A stretch of 64,000 nt of DNA. Origin: Clostridiales bacterium (GTDB lineage Bacteria > Bacillota > Clostridia > Lachnospirales > Lachnospiraceae). Each line of letters opens with the position of its first letter. The first letter of the stretch is position 1. The translations under genes and the position numbers were made by a program. The stretch is from NCBI GenBank assembly GCA_022770525.1, contig JALEHN010000005.1, positions 43,558-107,557 on the forward strand, read 5' to 3'. The notes under the pieces are model-generated. The model was given only the letters and a program-made list of their open reading frames with translations. It did not search any database and had not been told where the DNA came from. Shown one piece after another: positions 49,418 through 58,772 of this stretch.

Positions 49418-50824
49418 GTGAATTTTCATGTGATGACATTATTTCCGGAAATGATTGAACACGGATTAAATACCAGTATTACGGGAAAGGCTATCGAAAA
49501 TGGCCGGATTTCATTAAATGCTGTGAATATACGTAATTTCAGCAAAGATAAACATCTTCATGTGGATGACTATCCATATGGCGGCGGTGCGGGTATGGTC
49601 ATGCAGCCGCAGCCGGTGTACGACTGTTATGAATTTCTATTAAACCAGATCCGCAAACGAAAAGCTTTAGAAGGCAGCTTAATTGAAAAAAAGCCAAGAG
49701 TTATCTATATGACACCACAGGGTGATGTTTTTACGCAAAAAATCGCGGAGTCACTGTCCAAAGAGGAAGATCTGATTTTTTTATGCGGCCATTATGAGGG
49801 AATCGATGAGAGAGTTCTTGAAGAAATCGTAACAGACAATCTCTCTGTTGGTGATTATGTCCTGACCGGCGGAGAGCTTCCGGCGATGGTGATGATTGAT
49901 ACAATTTCGCGGCTTGTTCCCGGCGTTTTAAGTAATGATGAATCTGCCATGGATGAGTCTTTTCAGGATGGACTTTTAGAATACCCGCAGTATACAAGAC
50001 CGCCTGTTTTTCATGATAAAAAAGTTCCTGATGTTCTTCTGACAGGAAATCATATTAAAATTGAACAATGGCGAAGGGAGAAATCCGTGGAGCGCACGCT
50101 GCTGCGCCGTCCCGATCTTTTGGAAACGGCACAGCTTGATGCACAGGGAATGCAATGCTTAAGTTATATCAAAGGTAAAAGTGCAGCTAAGGATTACTAT
50201 GCAAACATTCGGGAAAAAATCAGTAAACCTGATGAATTATTTACAGAATTTGCAAATCAGATGATTTTTTGGGGACTGGACGCAGGCAGGAGAGTTCTAA
50301 GTATCGGACTTTGTACAGGCATGTGGCATAAAAAGTTTGCGGATTACTACACCTTAGACAGAGAAAACCTTTATTGTTATGGCATAGAGGCGCTTGATGA
50401 AGGGATCGGCATCAGTGATGATATCACGAAAAATCTTGAAGGCAAATATGTTTATGACTCGGGAATCTTTAGCGGCCTTGAAAAACTTGATCCATCGGAT
50501 TCTTTTGATGCCGTTATTTTACCGCATATATTTGACAGACTTTATCCGAAAGATTCCAAAAAGCTGCTGAAAAAAATAGTATCACTGACACACAAAGACA
50601 GCCGGGTCTGTGTCATACTTTCATCCTATATTAAGGAAGATGAGTTTACAAAATTTGTCGGAAAGCATATGGTCGAAACGAATGACGGTGCCGTATACAA
50701 TCTGACTGATGAAACATGGCGCCGTATTTTTATGCCATATTTTAAAGTTGTCCAAATAGCAGAGTCAGAAGTGTTAAAATCAGGTGAAATTGTACGTATT
50801 TTTGAACTTATAAGAAAAATGTAA
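49418..50824 (+). CDS. trmD: tRNA (guanine-N1)-methyltransferase TrmD with extra C-terminal methyltransferase-like domain
   Basis: 468 residues, about twice the usual length. Residues 1-~235 are a complete TrmD with the trefoil-knot motifs FLCGHYEGIDERV (121-133) and GDYVLTGGELPAMVMID (145-161); it makes m1G37 in tRNA. Residues ~255-468 add a domain with class-I SAM methyltransferase-like features: motif I VLSIGLCTGM (293-302), YGIEA (321-325), and FDAVILPHIFDRL (363-375). The extension is in one frame with no stop or internal ribosome site. GTG 49418 is the start (AGGAGG upstream). The function of the added domain is unknown. Confidence 0.92.
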   Translation: MNFHVMTLFPEMIEHGLNTSITGKAIENGRISLNAVNIRNFSKDKHLHVDDYPYGGGAGMVMQPQPVYDCYEFLLNQIRKRKALEGSLIEKKPRVIYMTPQGDVFTQKIAESLSKEEDLIFLCGHYEGIDERVLEEIVTDNLSVGDYVLTGGELPAMVMIDTISRLVPGVLSNDESAMDESFQDGLLEYPQYTRPPVFHDKKVPDVLLTGNHIKIEQWRREKSVERTLLRRPDLLETAQLDAQGMQCLSYIKGKSAAKDYYANIREKISKPDELFTEFANQMIFWGLDAGRRVLSIGLCTGMWHKKFADYYTLDRENLYCYGIEALDEGIGISDDITKNLEGKYVYDSGIFSGLEKLDPSDSFDAVILPHIFDRLYPKDSKKLLKKIVSLTHKDSRVCVILSSYIKEDEFTKFVGKHMVETNDGAVYNLTDETWRRIFMPYFKVVQIAESEVLKSGEIVRIFELIRKM

Positions 50825-50831
50825 AAAAAAC

Positions 50832-50860
50832 TTGTATTTTATATAGAGATATGCTATAGT
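50832..50860 (+). promoter_or_regulatory. Promoter of rplS
   Basis: TTGTAT (50832-50837), 17-bp spacer, TATAGT (50855-50860). Confidence 0.7.
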
Positions 50861-50866
50861 ATATAA

Positions 50867-50935
50867 GTCTGAAAAATAGGATGGTCCTCTGGTACGGGAA
50901 GAGATGCGTATTAAGAACATCTAAGTATTATGAAG
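50867..50935 (+). promoter_or_regulatory. Putative L19 leader
   Basis: A short structured leader with GATGGTCC, CTCTGGTACGGGAAGAG and AACATC, directly before the rplS ribosome site. Position and shape suggest an L19-type autoregulatory leader as in other Firmicutes; not verified. Confidence 0.4.
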
Positions 50936-50948
50936 GAGGTTCATTTTA

Positions 50949-51296
50949 ATGAACGAAATTATTAAAAGCATTGAAGCTGCTCAGTTGAAAGCAGAAGTTC
51001 CTGAATTCTCAGTAGGTGATACTGTTAAAGTATACGCTAAAGTTAAAGAAGGTAACAGAGAAAGAACACAGGTATTTGAAGGTACAGTCCTCAAAAGACA
51101 GAACGGCGGAAACCGTGAAACTTTCACAGTAAGAAAATCTTCAAATGGTATCGGCGTTGAAAAAACATGGCCTTTACATTCTCCAGTCGTAGAAAAGATT
51201 GAAGTTGTAAGAAAAGGTAAAGTAAGACGTGCTAAACTGTTCTACTTAAGAGACAGAGTTGGTAAACGTGCTAAAGTTAAAGAATTAGTTAAATAA
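50949..51296 (+). CDS. rplS: 50S ribosomal protein L19
   Basis: 115 residues: [69 protein letters not shown] upstream. Ends with its own terminator. Confidence 0.99.
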   Translation: MNEIIKSIEAAQLKAEVPEFSVGDTVKVYAKVKEGNRERTQVFEGTVLKRQNGGNRETFTVRKSSNGIGVEKTWPLHSPVVEKIEVVRKGKVRRAKLFYLRDRVGKRAKVKELVK

Positions 51297-51301
51297 TTAC
51301 G

Positions 51302-51340
51302 AAAAAGGGGACAAATACTTGCGTAGTTGTCCTTTTTTTT
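51302..51340 (+). terminator. Terminator of rplS
   Basis: Arms AAAAAGGGGACAA and TTGTCCTTTTTTT around a 12-nt loop. The remaining gap to 51490 has no visible gene. Confidence 0.9.
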
Positions 51341-51490
51341 ATGATAAAGGGAATTGTGATTTCTTATATCATATCAAAGCTCCGGTTGGATGCGACACGT
51401 GCGGTGCAGAAGATGCAGCTGCCTGTTTATTTTGTTTGATGATGGGGCTATATTTATGATTCCAGTTATGATAGAATGATTAAAAAAGAT

Positions 51491-51628
51491 AACTGTTCAG
51501 AGTCAACCTCCAAAATGCTTCGCATTTCGTCGGTGTGGCGTATCCGCCAAATAAAATTTCAAAAACAGTCTTAAAAATGCAAGCATTTTACGTCTGTTTT
51601 ATGAAATTTTGCTTGGCTCTGAACAGTT
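51491..51628. repeat. 138-bp palindromic element, copy 2 (before rbgA)
   Basis: Near-identical to the copy at 43778 (differences at the left end AGTC for AGCC, CAAGC for CAAGT, TTTATG for TTTGTG). Ends 25 bases before the rbgA start. Confidence 0.9.
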
Positions 51629-51653
51629 ACAAAAAAGGAAAGTTGGAAAAATA

Positions 51654-52505
51654 ATGAATATACAGTGGTATCCGGGACATATGACAAAAGCGAGACGTCA
51701 GATGCAGGAAGATATAAAACTGATTGATGTTGTGATTGAACTGGTGGATGCGCGTATCCCCATCAGCAGTAAAAATCCGGACATTGACCAGCTGGCAGGG
51801 CAAAAAGCAAGGCTTGTTTTGTTAAATAAAGCGGATCTTGCAAGTCCCGAACATACAAAAGCATGGGAACAGTGGTTTCGTTCAAAAGGTTATTATGTTG
51901 TAAAACTGGATTCAAGGTCAAAGAATGGCGTCCGTGATGTGACAGCCGCAGTTAATGAGGCATGTAAAGAAAAAATTGAACGCAACAGACGAAGAGGGAT
52001 TATTAATCGTCCGCTCAGGGCCATGGTTGTCGGTATCCCGAATGTTGGAAAATCAACATTTATTAACAGTTATGCAGGCCGTGCCTGCGCAAAGACCGGT
52101 AATAAGCCCGGTGTTACAAAGGGAAAGCAGTGGATCCGTCTTAATAAAAATCTGGAGCTTCTTGATACACCCGGTATTTTATGGCCGAAATTTGAAGATC
52201 AGAATGTCGGTGTCAAACTTGCGCTGATTGGCTCCATCAAGGATGATATCCTTGATATCAGTGAGTTGTCTGTAAAATTATTGAACTTATTAAAACAGTA
52301 CTATCCGGGACTTTTAAATGCCCGTTACGGTGTTGATGAATCTGTGGACGCAGTGGCGCTTCTTAACGCTGTTGCCGAAGCGAGAAACTGTCGTCAAAAG
52401 GGCAATGAGTTAGACATTGTGAAAGCAGAAAAACTTTTGCTTGATGACTTCAGAAATGCAAGAATCGGACAGATTACCCTTGAATTTCCGGAAGAAATGG
52501 CTTAA
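51654..52505 (+). CDS. rbgA: Ribosome biogenesis GTPase RbgA (YlqF)
   Basis: 283 residues. Circularly permuted GTPase: NKADL (G4) comes before GIPNVGKST (G1) and DTPGIL (G3). It starts MNIQWYPGHMTKARRQM, typical of YlqF. Required for late 50S assembly. ATG 51654; the frame reaches back into the repeat. Confidence 0.96.
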   Translation: MNIQWYPGHMTKARRQMQEDIKLIDVVIELVDARIPISSKNPDIDQLAGQKARLVLLNKADLASPEHTKAWEQWFRSKGYYVVKLDSRSKNGVRDVTAAVNEACKEKIERNRRRGIINRPLRAMVVGIPNVGKSTFINSYAGRACAKTGNKPGVTKGKQWIRLNKNLELLDTPGILWPKFEDQNVGVKLALIGSIKDDILDISELSVKLLNLLKQYYPGLLNARYGVDESVDAVALLNAVAEARNCRQKGNELDIVKAEKLLLDDFRNARIGQITLEFPEEMA

Positions 52506-52516
52506 AAGGTGATATT

Positions 52517-53194
52517 ATGGTTAATGATACAAATGTGCAGGACACATTAAACAAAAGTGATGAAAATAATGAAAAGACTAAGTACAAAAGAAATGCCGGA
52601 TATCGTAAAGATGCCAAAAGCCACAGAAATATTGATGGTGAGGCAAATGGCGAAGAGAAAAAAAATCCATGGAAAGATATTCTGGATTTAGTCGTTTACT
52701 GCGCGGTTATTTTATTAATAACATTTCTGATTGTTCATTTTGTCGGACAGCGCACAGAAGTCATCGGCAATTCGATGGTTCCGACACTGGCAGACGGCGA
52801 CAATTTAATTGTTGATAAAATCAGTTATCGTTTTCGTGATCCGGAAAGATTTGATATTATCGTATTTCCTTCACCTGATGAGCCGGGGAAAAACTATATT
52901 AAAAGGATTATCGGTCTTCCGGGAGAAACAGTACAGATTGACGGCGATGTGATTTATATCAATGGTCAGCTGCTTGAGGAGAATTATGGCGCTGAGCCTA
53001 TGCAATACAGCGGAACAGCACAGGAAGGCGTGATTCTTGGTGAAGATGAATATTTTGTTCTTGGTGACAACCGCAATGTAAGTAAAGACAGCCGTTATGA
53101 TATTGTCGGAAATATTTCCAGAGATGATATTATCGGCAGAGCATGGCTGCGCATATGGCCGCTTCGTCAGTTCGGATTTTTGAAACATCAGTAA
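52517..53194 (+). CDS. lepB: Signal peptidase I
   Basis: 225 residues. A charged cytoplasmic N terminus of ~55 residues, one membrane helix (LDLVVYCAVILLITFLIVHFV), then the catalytic Ser in GNSMVPTLADGD and Lys in YIKRIIGLPGE, with GDNRNVSKDSR. It releases signal peptides outside the membrane. Confidence 0.96.
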   Translation: MVNDTNVQDTLNKSDENNEKTKYKRNAGYRKDAKSHRNIDGEANGEEKKNPWKDILDLVVYCAVILLITFLIVHFVGQRTEVIGNSMVPTLADGDNLIVDKISYRFRDPERFDIIVFPSPDEPGKNYIKRIIGLPGETVQIDGDVIYINGQLLEENYGAEPMQYSGTAQEGVILGEDEYFVLGDNRNVSKDSRYDIVGNISRDDIIGRAWLRIWPLRQFGFLKHQ

Positions 53195-53210
53195 GGTATG
53201 ATAAAGAATT

Positions 53211-53990
53211 ATGGAAAGTATAGCACAAATCAGAGAGAAATTTAAAAATACACCGACAGATGACCTCGCTGCTTTGATTCATATGTATGAAACAGACAGC
53301 CGAAGCGGTGTTATTTCAATTGTAAATCGTGCCAGAAAATCCGTTGAAGCACTGAACATGGAACTGGAACGACTTGAAAGCATGAAAGCTTATGAACGAA
53401 AATATGATGCATATACATATATCTGCGGTATTGATGAGGCAGGCAGAGGGCCTTTGGCCGGACCTGTTGTGGCTGGTGCTGTTATATTGCCAAAAGATGC
53501 CCGGATTTTATATGTCAACGATTCTAAGCAGCTGTCAGCGGCAAAAAGAGAAGCGTTATACGATGAGATTATGGATAAAGCTGTTGCTGCAGCGGTCGGC
53601 ATTGTTGACTGTACTGTCATCGACCGGATCAACATATTGCAGGCAACTTATGAGGCAATGCGGCAGGCTGTTTTAAAGCTGTCTGTAAAACCGGATGTGC
53701 TCCTCAATGATGCGGTCGTTATTCCGGGAATTGAAATTCCGCAGGAAAAAATTATTAAAGGTGATGCAAAGAGTGTTTCCATCGCTGCTGCAAGTATTCT
53801 TGCAAAGGTTACGAGGGACAGGATGATGGAAGCTTATGATGAAATTTATCCGGAGTATGGTTTCGCAAAGCATAAAGGTTATGGGACGGCACAACATGTG
53901 GCGGCGATTAAAAAATATGGCCCGTCACCGATCCATCGCGTGACATTTATTCAAAATATGATCGATGTTCGTGAGTCAGGTGACTTTTAG
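53211..53990 (+). CDS. rnhB: Ribonuclease HII
   Basis: 259 residues. An N-terminal ~65-residue extension as in B. subtilis RnhB, then CGIDEAGRGPLAGPVVAGAVILP with the catalytic DEAGRG, NDSKQLS, and AKVTRDRMM. Removes ribonucleotides from DNA. Confidence 0.97.
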   Translation: MESIAQIREKFKNTPTDDLAALIHMYETDSRSGVISIVNRARKSVEALNMELERLESMKAYERKYDAYTYICGIDEAGRGPLAGPVVAGAVILPKDARILYVNDSKQLSAAKREALYDEIMDKAVAAAVGIVDCTVIDRINILQATYEAMRQAVLKLSVKPDVLLNDAVVIPGIEIPQEKIIKGDAKSVSIAAASILAKVTRDRMMEAYDEIYPEYGFAKHKGYGTAQHVAAIKKYGPSPIHRVTFIQNMIDVRESGDF

Positions 53991-54015
53991 AGAGATTTGA
54001 GGTGGCGGTATCAAC

Positions 54016-54360
54016 GTGGCAACTGCAAGAGAGACAGGACAAAAATATGAAGCATTGGCTGCCGATTATTTAAAGTCAGAAAATTATGAGATTATAGAAA
54101 TGAATTTTCACGGCAGACACGGTGAAATTGATATTATTGCCAAAGACGGCAAATACCTTGTGTTTATTGAAGTTAAATACCGAAAAAGCAGCGTTAAAGG
54201 AATGCCTTTTGAAGCTGTTGATAAGAATAAGCAAAAGCGTATACGGCAGACAGCGCTCTATTATATGATAAAGAATAAGTATAGCTGTGAGACACCATGC
54301 CGTTTCGATGTGGTGTCTATTTTAGGTCATACAGTGACATTGTTTAAAAATGCATTTTGA
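54016..54360 (+). CDS. UPF0102 (YraN-family) nuclease-like protein
   Basis: 114 residues. GQKYEALAADYLKSENYEIIEMNFHGRHGEIDIIAKDGKYLVFIEVKYRK shows the endonuclease-like D-ExK core of the family. GTG start. Commonly follows rnhB. Function undefined. Confidence 0.9.
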   Translation: MATARETGQKYEALAADYLKSENYEIIEMNFHGRHGEIDIIAKDGKYLVFIEVKYRKSSVKGMPFEAVDKNKQKRIRQTALYYMIKNKYSCETPCRFDVVSILGHTVTLFKNAF

Positions 54361-54377
54361 TAGGCATGGAGGATGAC

Positions 54378-55253
54378 ATGTTGGATAAGAAAATAATTAA
54401 AAAACGCAATATTTGTTCAACAGACATTGAAGTCATCAATGGTATACCTGTGATCAAGTATCAAAGCTTCTGTGATATTCCCGGGATTACACATGGTTTT
54501 TCCACAAGAATCGGGGGTGTCAGCAGCGGAATATATGAAAGTATGAACCTTTCGCTGACACGCGGTGATGATCCTGAAAAGGTTATGGATAATTTCAGAT
54601 TGTTTGGAAATGCTGTCGGTATAAAAACATCTCAGATGGTTTTTACGGACCAGACCCATACAACAAATGTAAGGGTTGTTACTAAAGAGGATACAGGCAA
54701 GGGTATTTTAAGAGAGAGGGATTATAAAGATATCGATGGTTTTGTTACAAATTGTCCTGGTGTCGGTCTTGTTACTTTTTATGCGGATTGTGTGCCTTTA
54801 TTTTTCGCAGATCCTTGTAAAAAAGTGATCGCCCTCAGCCATTCCGGCTGGCGCGGCACAGTCGGAAAAATTGGTGCAAAAACTGTTGGGATGATGACAG
54901 ATGTTTTTGGCTGCAGGCCTGAAAATATAGTAGCTGCCATAGGACCGTCTATTTGCGGGGATTGTTATGAAGTCAGCTCTGATGTGGCGGAGGCCTTTAA
55001 GGCTGTATTTAAAAAAGAGCAGTATGAAGCGATGATTCTATGCAAAGGTGACGGCAAATATCAGCTTGATTTATGGAAAGCCAATGCATTTATTCTGGAA
55101 GATTCAGGTCTTCTGAAAAGAAATATTTCTATGCCCGATATATGTACATGCTGTAACCCGGAATCGATGTGGTCGCACAGAAAAACAGGAGCTCACAGAG
55201 GAAGTCTGGCAGCATTTCTGATGATAACTGAAGGTTTGAATGACTATTCTTGA
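54378..55253 (+). CDS. pgeF: Peptidoglycan editing factor PgeF / laccase-domain (YlmD-like) protein
   Basis: 291 residues. Laccase-domain (DUF152) metal site in HGFSTRIGGVS, LSHSGWRGTVGKI and CTCCNPESMWSHRK. Relatives act as purine nucleoside phosphorylase/deaminase or edit UDP-MurNAc peptides. ATG 54378 follows GGAGG by 5 bases. Confidence 0.85.
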   Translation: MLDKKIIKKRNICSTDIEVINGIPVIKYQSFCDIPGITHGFSTRIGGVSSGIYESMNLSLTRGDDPEKVMDNFRLFGNAVGIKTSQMVFTDQTHTTNVRVVTKEDTGKGILRERDYKDIDGFVTNCPGVGLVTFYADCVPLFFADPCKKVIALSHSGWRGTVGKIGAKTVGMMTDVFGCRPENIVAAIGPSICGDCYEVSSDVAEAFKAVFKKEQYEAMILCKGDGKYQLDLWKANAFILEDSGLLKRNISMPDICTCCNPESMWSHRKTGAHRGSLAAFLMITEGLNDYS

Positions 55254-55297
55254 ATAGTTACTTGAATTTTAAATATAGCTTGAAAGGAATAAGATTG

Positions 55298-56605
55298 ATG
55301 AAAGATGTACATGTGATTAAAACTGTTAAGCCGGGAAGTATTGCTGAAGAACTTGAGCTTGTGCCCGGTGATGCTGTCGTTGCAGTGAATCATACGGAAA
55401 TCGAAGATGTTTTTGATTATCAATATTTAATCAATGATGAATATATTGAACTTCTGGTACAAAAGGAAGACGGTGAAGAATGGCTTCTTGAAATTGAGAA
55501 GGATTTCGATGAAGATTTGGGTATTGAGTTTGAATCCGGCTTGATGGATAACTATAAATCCTGCAGTAATAAATGTATATTTTGCTTCATTGACCAGCTT
55601 CCCAAAGGCATGCGCCCGACAATGTATTTTAAAGATGATGATTCACGGCTTTCATTTCTTCAGGGAAATTACATTACAATGACCAACATGAAGGATAAAG
55701 ATATTGACAGAATCATTAAGTATAAGCTGGCACCGATTAATATATCTGTTCATACAACAGATCCTAAGCTGCGCTGTGAAATGCTTCATAACCGGTTTGC
55801 AGGTAAAATTATGAATCAGATGAAGAAACTTTATGAAAATCATATTATTATGAATGGACAGATCGTTCTGTGTAAAAATATTAATGATGGTGAAGTTCTT
55901 GAAAAGACAATTGAAGATTTGTCCGGCTTTTTGCCTTATATGGAAAGCGTTTCCGTTGTGCCTATGGGTATGACAAAATACAGGGAAGGCCTTGTACAGG
56001 TTGAAATGTTTAACAGGGAAGATGCGCTTAATGTTATTGAAACGGTTGAGCGATGGCAGAAAAAGCTTTTTGAAGAATATGGCACGCATTTTATTCATGC
56101 AGGTGACGAATGGTATATTATGGCCGGTCTTGATTTGCCGGATTCCGACCAGTATGACGGATATTTACAGCTTGAAAACGGTGTAGGTATGATGCGCCTT
56201 CTGATTGATGAATTTACGGAGGAACTGGAACTGATCAGCGGAGATGACAGAGTGATATCAAAGGATATTGTTACCGGAAAGCTGGCTTACCCTTACATTC
56301 TGAGTCTTATTGGTCTGATGAAGCAAAAATTTTGTAATCTTGATGTCCGTGTTCATATGATAAAAAATGACTTTTTCGGTGAAACAATTACAGTGACCGG
56401 ATTGATTACGGGACAGGATATTATCAAACAGCTTAAAAGCATGGAGCCAGGCGGACATTTACTTATACCTGTGAATATGCTTAGGGCTGGGGAAGATGTT
56501 CTTCTTGATGATATAACCGTTGGGGATATTGAAAAAGCTTTACAAGTTGAAGTTGATATTATACAATCTAGTGGAAAAGATTTAATCGATATGATATTAA
56601 AATAA
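55298..56605 (+). CDS. DUF512 radical-SAM-like protein with PDZ domain
   Basis: 435 residues. N-terminal PDZ-like domain (IKTVKPGSIAEELELVPGDAVVAVN), then C89-x3-C93-x2-C96, a radical-SAM-type cluster motif, then the DUF512 domain with the LGNGVGMMR-like ENGVGMMRLL motif. Often encoded before der in clostridia. Reaction unknown. Confidence 0.9.
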   Translation: MKDVHVIKTVKPGSIAEELELVPGDAVVAVNHTEIEDVFDYQYLINDEYIELLVQKEDGEEWLLEIEKDFDEDLGIEFESGLMDNYKSCSNKCIFCFIDQLPKGMRPTMYFKDDDSRLSFLQGNYITMTNMKDKDIDRIIKYKLAPINISVHTTDPKLRCEMLHNRFAGKIMNQMKKLYENHIIMNGQIVLCKNINDGEVLEKTIEDLSGFLPYMESVSVVPMGMTKYREGLVQVEMFNREDALNVIETVERWQKKLFEEYGTHFIHAGDEWYIMAGLDLPDSDQYDGYLQLENGVGMMRLLIDEFTEELELISGDDRVISKDIVTGKLAYPYILSLIGLMKQKFCNLDVRVHMIKNDFFGETITVTGLITGQDIIKQLKSMEPGGHLLIPVNMLRAGEDVLLDDITVGDIEKALQVEVDIIQSSGKDLIDMILK

Positions 56606-56644
56606 ATGAAAGGGTTTAATGTTATATTAAAACAGGTGATATAT

Positions 56645-57973
56645 ATGAGCAGACCGATCGTTGCAGTGGTGGGACGGCCAAATGTCGGTAAATCCACATT
56701 GTTTAATGCGCTTGCAGGACAGCAGATCAGTATCGTTAAGGATACACCGGGGGTTACAAGAGACAGAATTTATGCGGATATAACATGGCTTGATATGCAG
56801 TTTACACTTGTTGATACAGGCGGTATTGAACCGGAAAGCAAGGATCTGATTCTATCAAGGATGCGTCAGCAGGCTGAGATAGCTATTGAAACAGCCGATG
56901 TTATTATTTTCCTTACTGATGTAAGGCAGGGTCTTGTGGATGCTGATTTTAAAGTCGCGGATATGCTTCGTAAATCAGGAAAACCGATTGTTCTTGCGGT
57001 TAATAAAGTTGATAATTTTGATAAGTTTTTAATGGACACATATGAATTTTACAATCTTGGCCTCGGCGATCCGATGCCTATATCTGCAGCGTCAAGACTT
57101 GGCATTGGCGATATGCTTGACGAAGTGGCAAAATATTTTGATAAGGATGCCGTTGCTGAGGAAGAGGATGAAAGACCGAAGATTGCTGTGGTGGGTAAAC
57201 CAAATGTCGGCAAATCATCTTTGATTAATAAGCTCGTTGGAGAAGAACGTGTTATTGTATCAAACATTGCCGGAACGACAAGAGATGCTGTGGATACACC
57301 TGTCAAATACAATGGCAGAGAGTATGTGTTTATCGACACTGCCGGCTTAAGAAGGAAAAATAAAATTAAAGAAGAATTGGAAAGATACAGTATCATCCGA
57401 ACAGTTTCTGCTGTGGAAAAGGCGGATGTTGTTGTTCTTATGATCGATGCTGTTGAAGGTGTTACAGAGCAGGATGCTAAGATTGCAGGCATAGCTCATG
57501 AACGCGGTAAAGGCATGATTATTGCAGTTAATAAATGGGATGCCATTGAAAAAGATGACAAAACGATTTATAAATTTACTGATGAAATACGGGAAAAACT
57601 GGCATTTATGCCATATGCGGAACTTATTTTTATTTCAGCACTGACAGGACAGCGTATTCAGAAACTTTTTGATGTGATTGACGCAGTCATTGAAAATCAT
57701 TCAATGCGTATTGGTACAGGTGTGTTAAATGAAATCCTGTCTGAAGCTGTTGCGATGAAACAGCCGCCTTCAGATAAAGGAAAGCGCCTCAGATTGTACT
57801 ATATCACACAGGTTTCTGTAAAACCGCCGACATTTGTCATTTTTATTAATGACAAAGAACTGACACATTTTTCATATACAAGATATATTGAAAACAGAAT
57901 CAGAGAGGCTTTTGGTTTCAGAGGCACACCGCTGCACTTTATTTACAGGGAAAGAAAAGAAAAAGATCAGTAA
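56645..57973 (+). CDS. der: Ribosome biogenesis GTPase Der
   Basis: 442 residues with two tandem GTPase domains (GRPNVGKST and [16 protein letters not shown] and IDTAGLR; NKVD and NKWD) and a C-terminal KH-like domain. Needed for 50S assembly. ATG 56645 gives the standard [13 protein letters not shown] start. Confidence 0.98.
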   Translation: MSRPIVAVVGRPNVGKSTLFNALAGQQISIVKDTPGVTRDRIYADITWLDMQFTLVDTGGIEPESKDLILSRMRQQAEIAIETADVIIFLTDVRQGLVDADFKVADMLRKSGKPIVLAVNKVDNFDKFLMDTYEFYNLGLGDPMPISAASRLGIGDMLDEVAKYFDKDAVAEEEDERPKIAVVGKPNVGKSSLINKLVGEERVIVSNIAGTTRDAVDTPVKYNGREYVFIDTAGLRRKNKIKEELERYSIIRTVSAVEKADVVVLMIDAVEGVTEQDAKIAGIAHERGKGMIIAVNKWDAIEKDDKTIYKFTDEIREKLAFMPYAELIFISALTGQRIQKLFDVIDAVIENHSMRIGTGVLNEILSEAVAMKQPPSDKGKRLRLYYITQVSVKPPTFVIFINDKELTHFSYTRYIENRIREAFGFRGTPLHFIYRERKEKDQ

Positions 57974-58056
57974 CCCGGAAATTACGGAATGTGATGGCTG
58001 TTAATGACAGTTAATGATACTGATCATGTCGTATTGACGGCAGAATGGAGATTTAA

Positions 58057-58686
58057 ATGATTGTCAAAATAATGATTAGTTTATTCATCGGCTATTGTTT
58101 TGGCTGTATTCAGACCGGATATATCTATGGAAGACTTCATGGGATTGATATCAGAGAATACGGCAGCGGTAACGCCGGTACAACGAATGTTTTACGTACA
58201 TTAGGAAAAAAGGCCGGTTATATTACATATGCCGGCGATGCCCTTAAAGGCATTGCTGCAGTATATCTGGTGCGATACCTGATTTTTGCCAACAGTGGTA
58301 TTGATATATCATTATTAACTATGTATACGGGGTTTGGTGTTGTCTTAGGACACAATTATCCGTTTTATTTAAAATTTAAAGGCGGTAAGGGAATTGCTGT
58401 GACCTCCGGTGTTATGTTTGCGTTTGACTGGAGATTTGCGGCTATAGCACTTGTTTGTTTTGCGATTGCTTTTTATACAACAAGATATGTTTCTGTGGGC
58501 TCACTTGTTGTGTCCGCTTTATTTCCAATATGCTGTTTTGTTTTTTATTTCGGGCAATGGCATCTTTTTGCTTTAAGTATGGTTTTCTGCGCAATGGCAT
58601 GGTGGCGTCACAAAGCAAATATTAAGCGCCTTATGAACGGCACGGAAAATAAGTTTGAAAAGAAAAAGAAAACTAAAAAGAAATAA
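58057..58686 (+). CDS. plsY: Glycerol-3-phosphate acyltransferase PlsY
   Basis: 209 residues, polytopic. Motifs GSGNAGTTNVLRTLGKKAG, GHNYPFYLKFKGGKGIAVTSG and basic Lys-rich C terminus. Uses acyl phosphate from PlsX. Followed by gpsA, which supplies glycerol-3-phosphate. Confidence 0.97.
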   Translation: MIVKIMISLFIGYCFGCIQTGYIYGRLHGIDIREYGSGNAGTTNVLRTLGKKAGYITYAGDALKGIAAVYLVRYLIFANSGIDISLLTMYTGFGVVLGHNYPFYLKFKGGKGIAVTSGVMFAFDWRFAAIALVCFAIAFYTTRYVSVGSLVVSALFPICCFVFYFGQWHLFALSMVFCAMAWWRHKANIKRLMNGTENKFEKKKKTKKK

Positions 58687-58723
58687 AAGATATAAATATA
58701 AGTAAAAAAATGAAATGTATTTA

Positions 58724-58752
58724 ACATACGGTTATTTGATGTGAATTATACT
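58724..58752 (+). promoter_or_regulatory. ACATACGGTTATTT motif with TATACT 17 bases on (copy 3)
   Basis: ACATAC (58724-58729), 17 bases, TATACT (58747-58752), directly before gpsA. Same spacing as copy 2. Confidence 0.45.
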
Positions 58753-58772
58753 AATCTTGACGGAGGTGCTTT

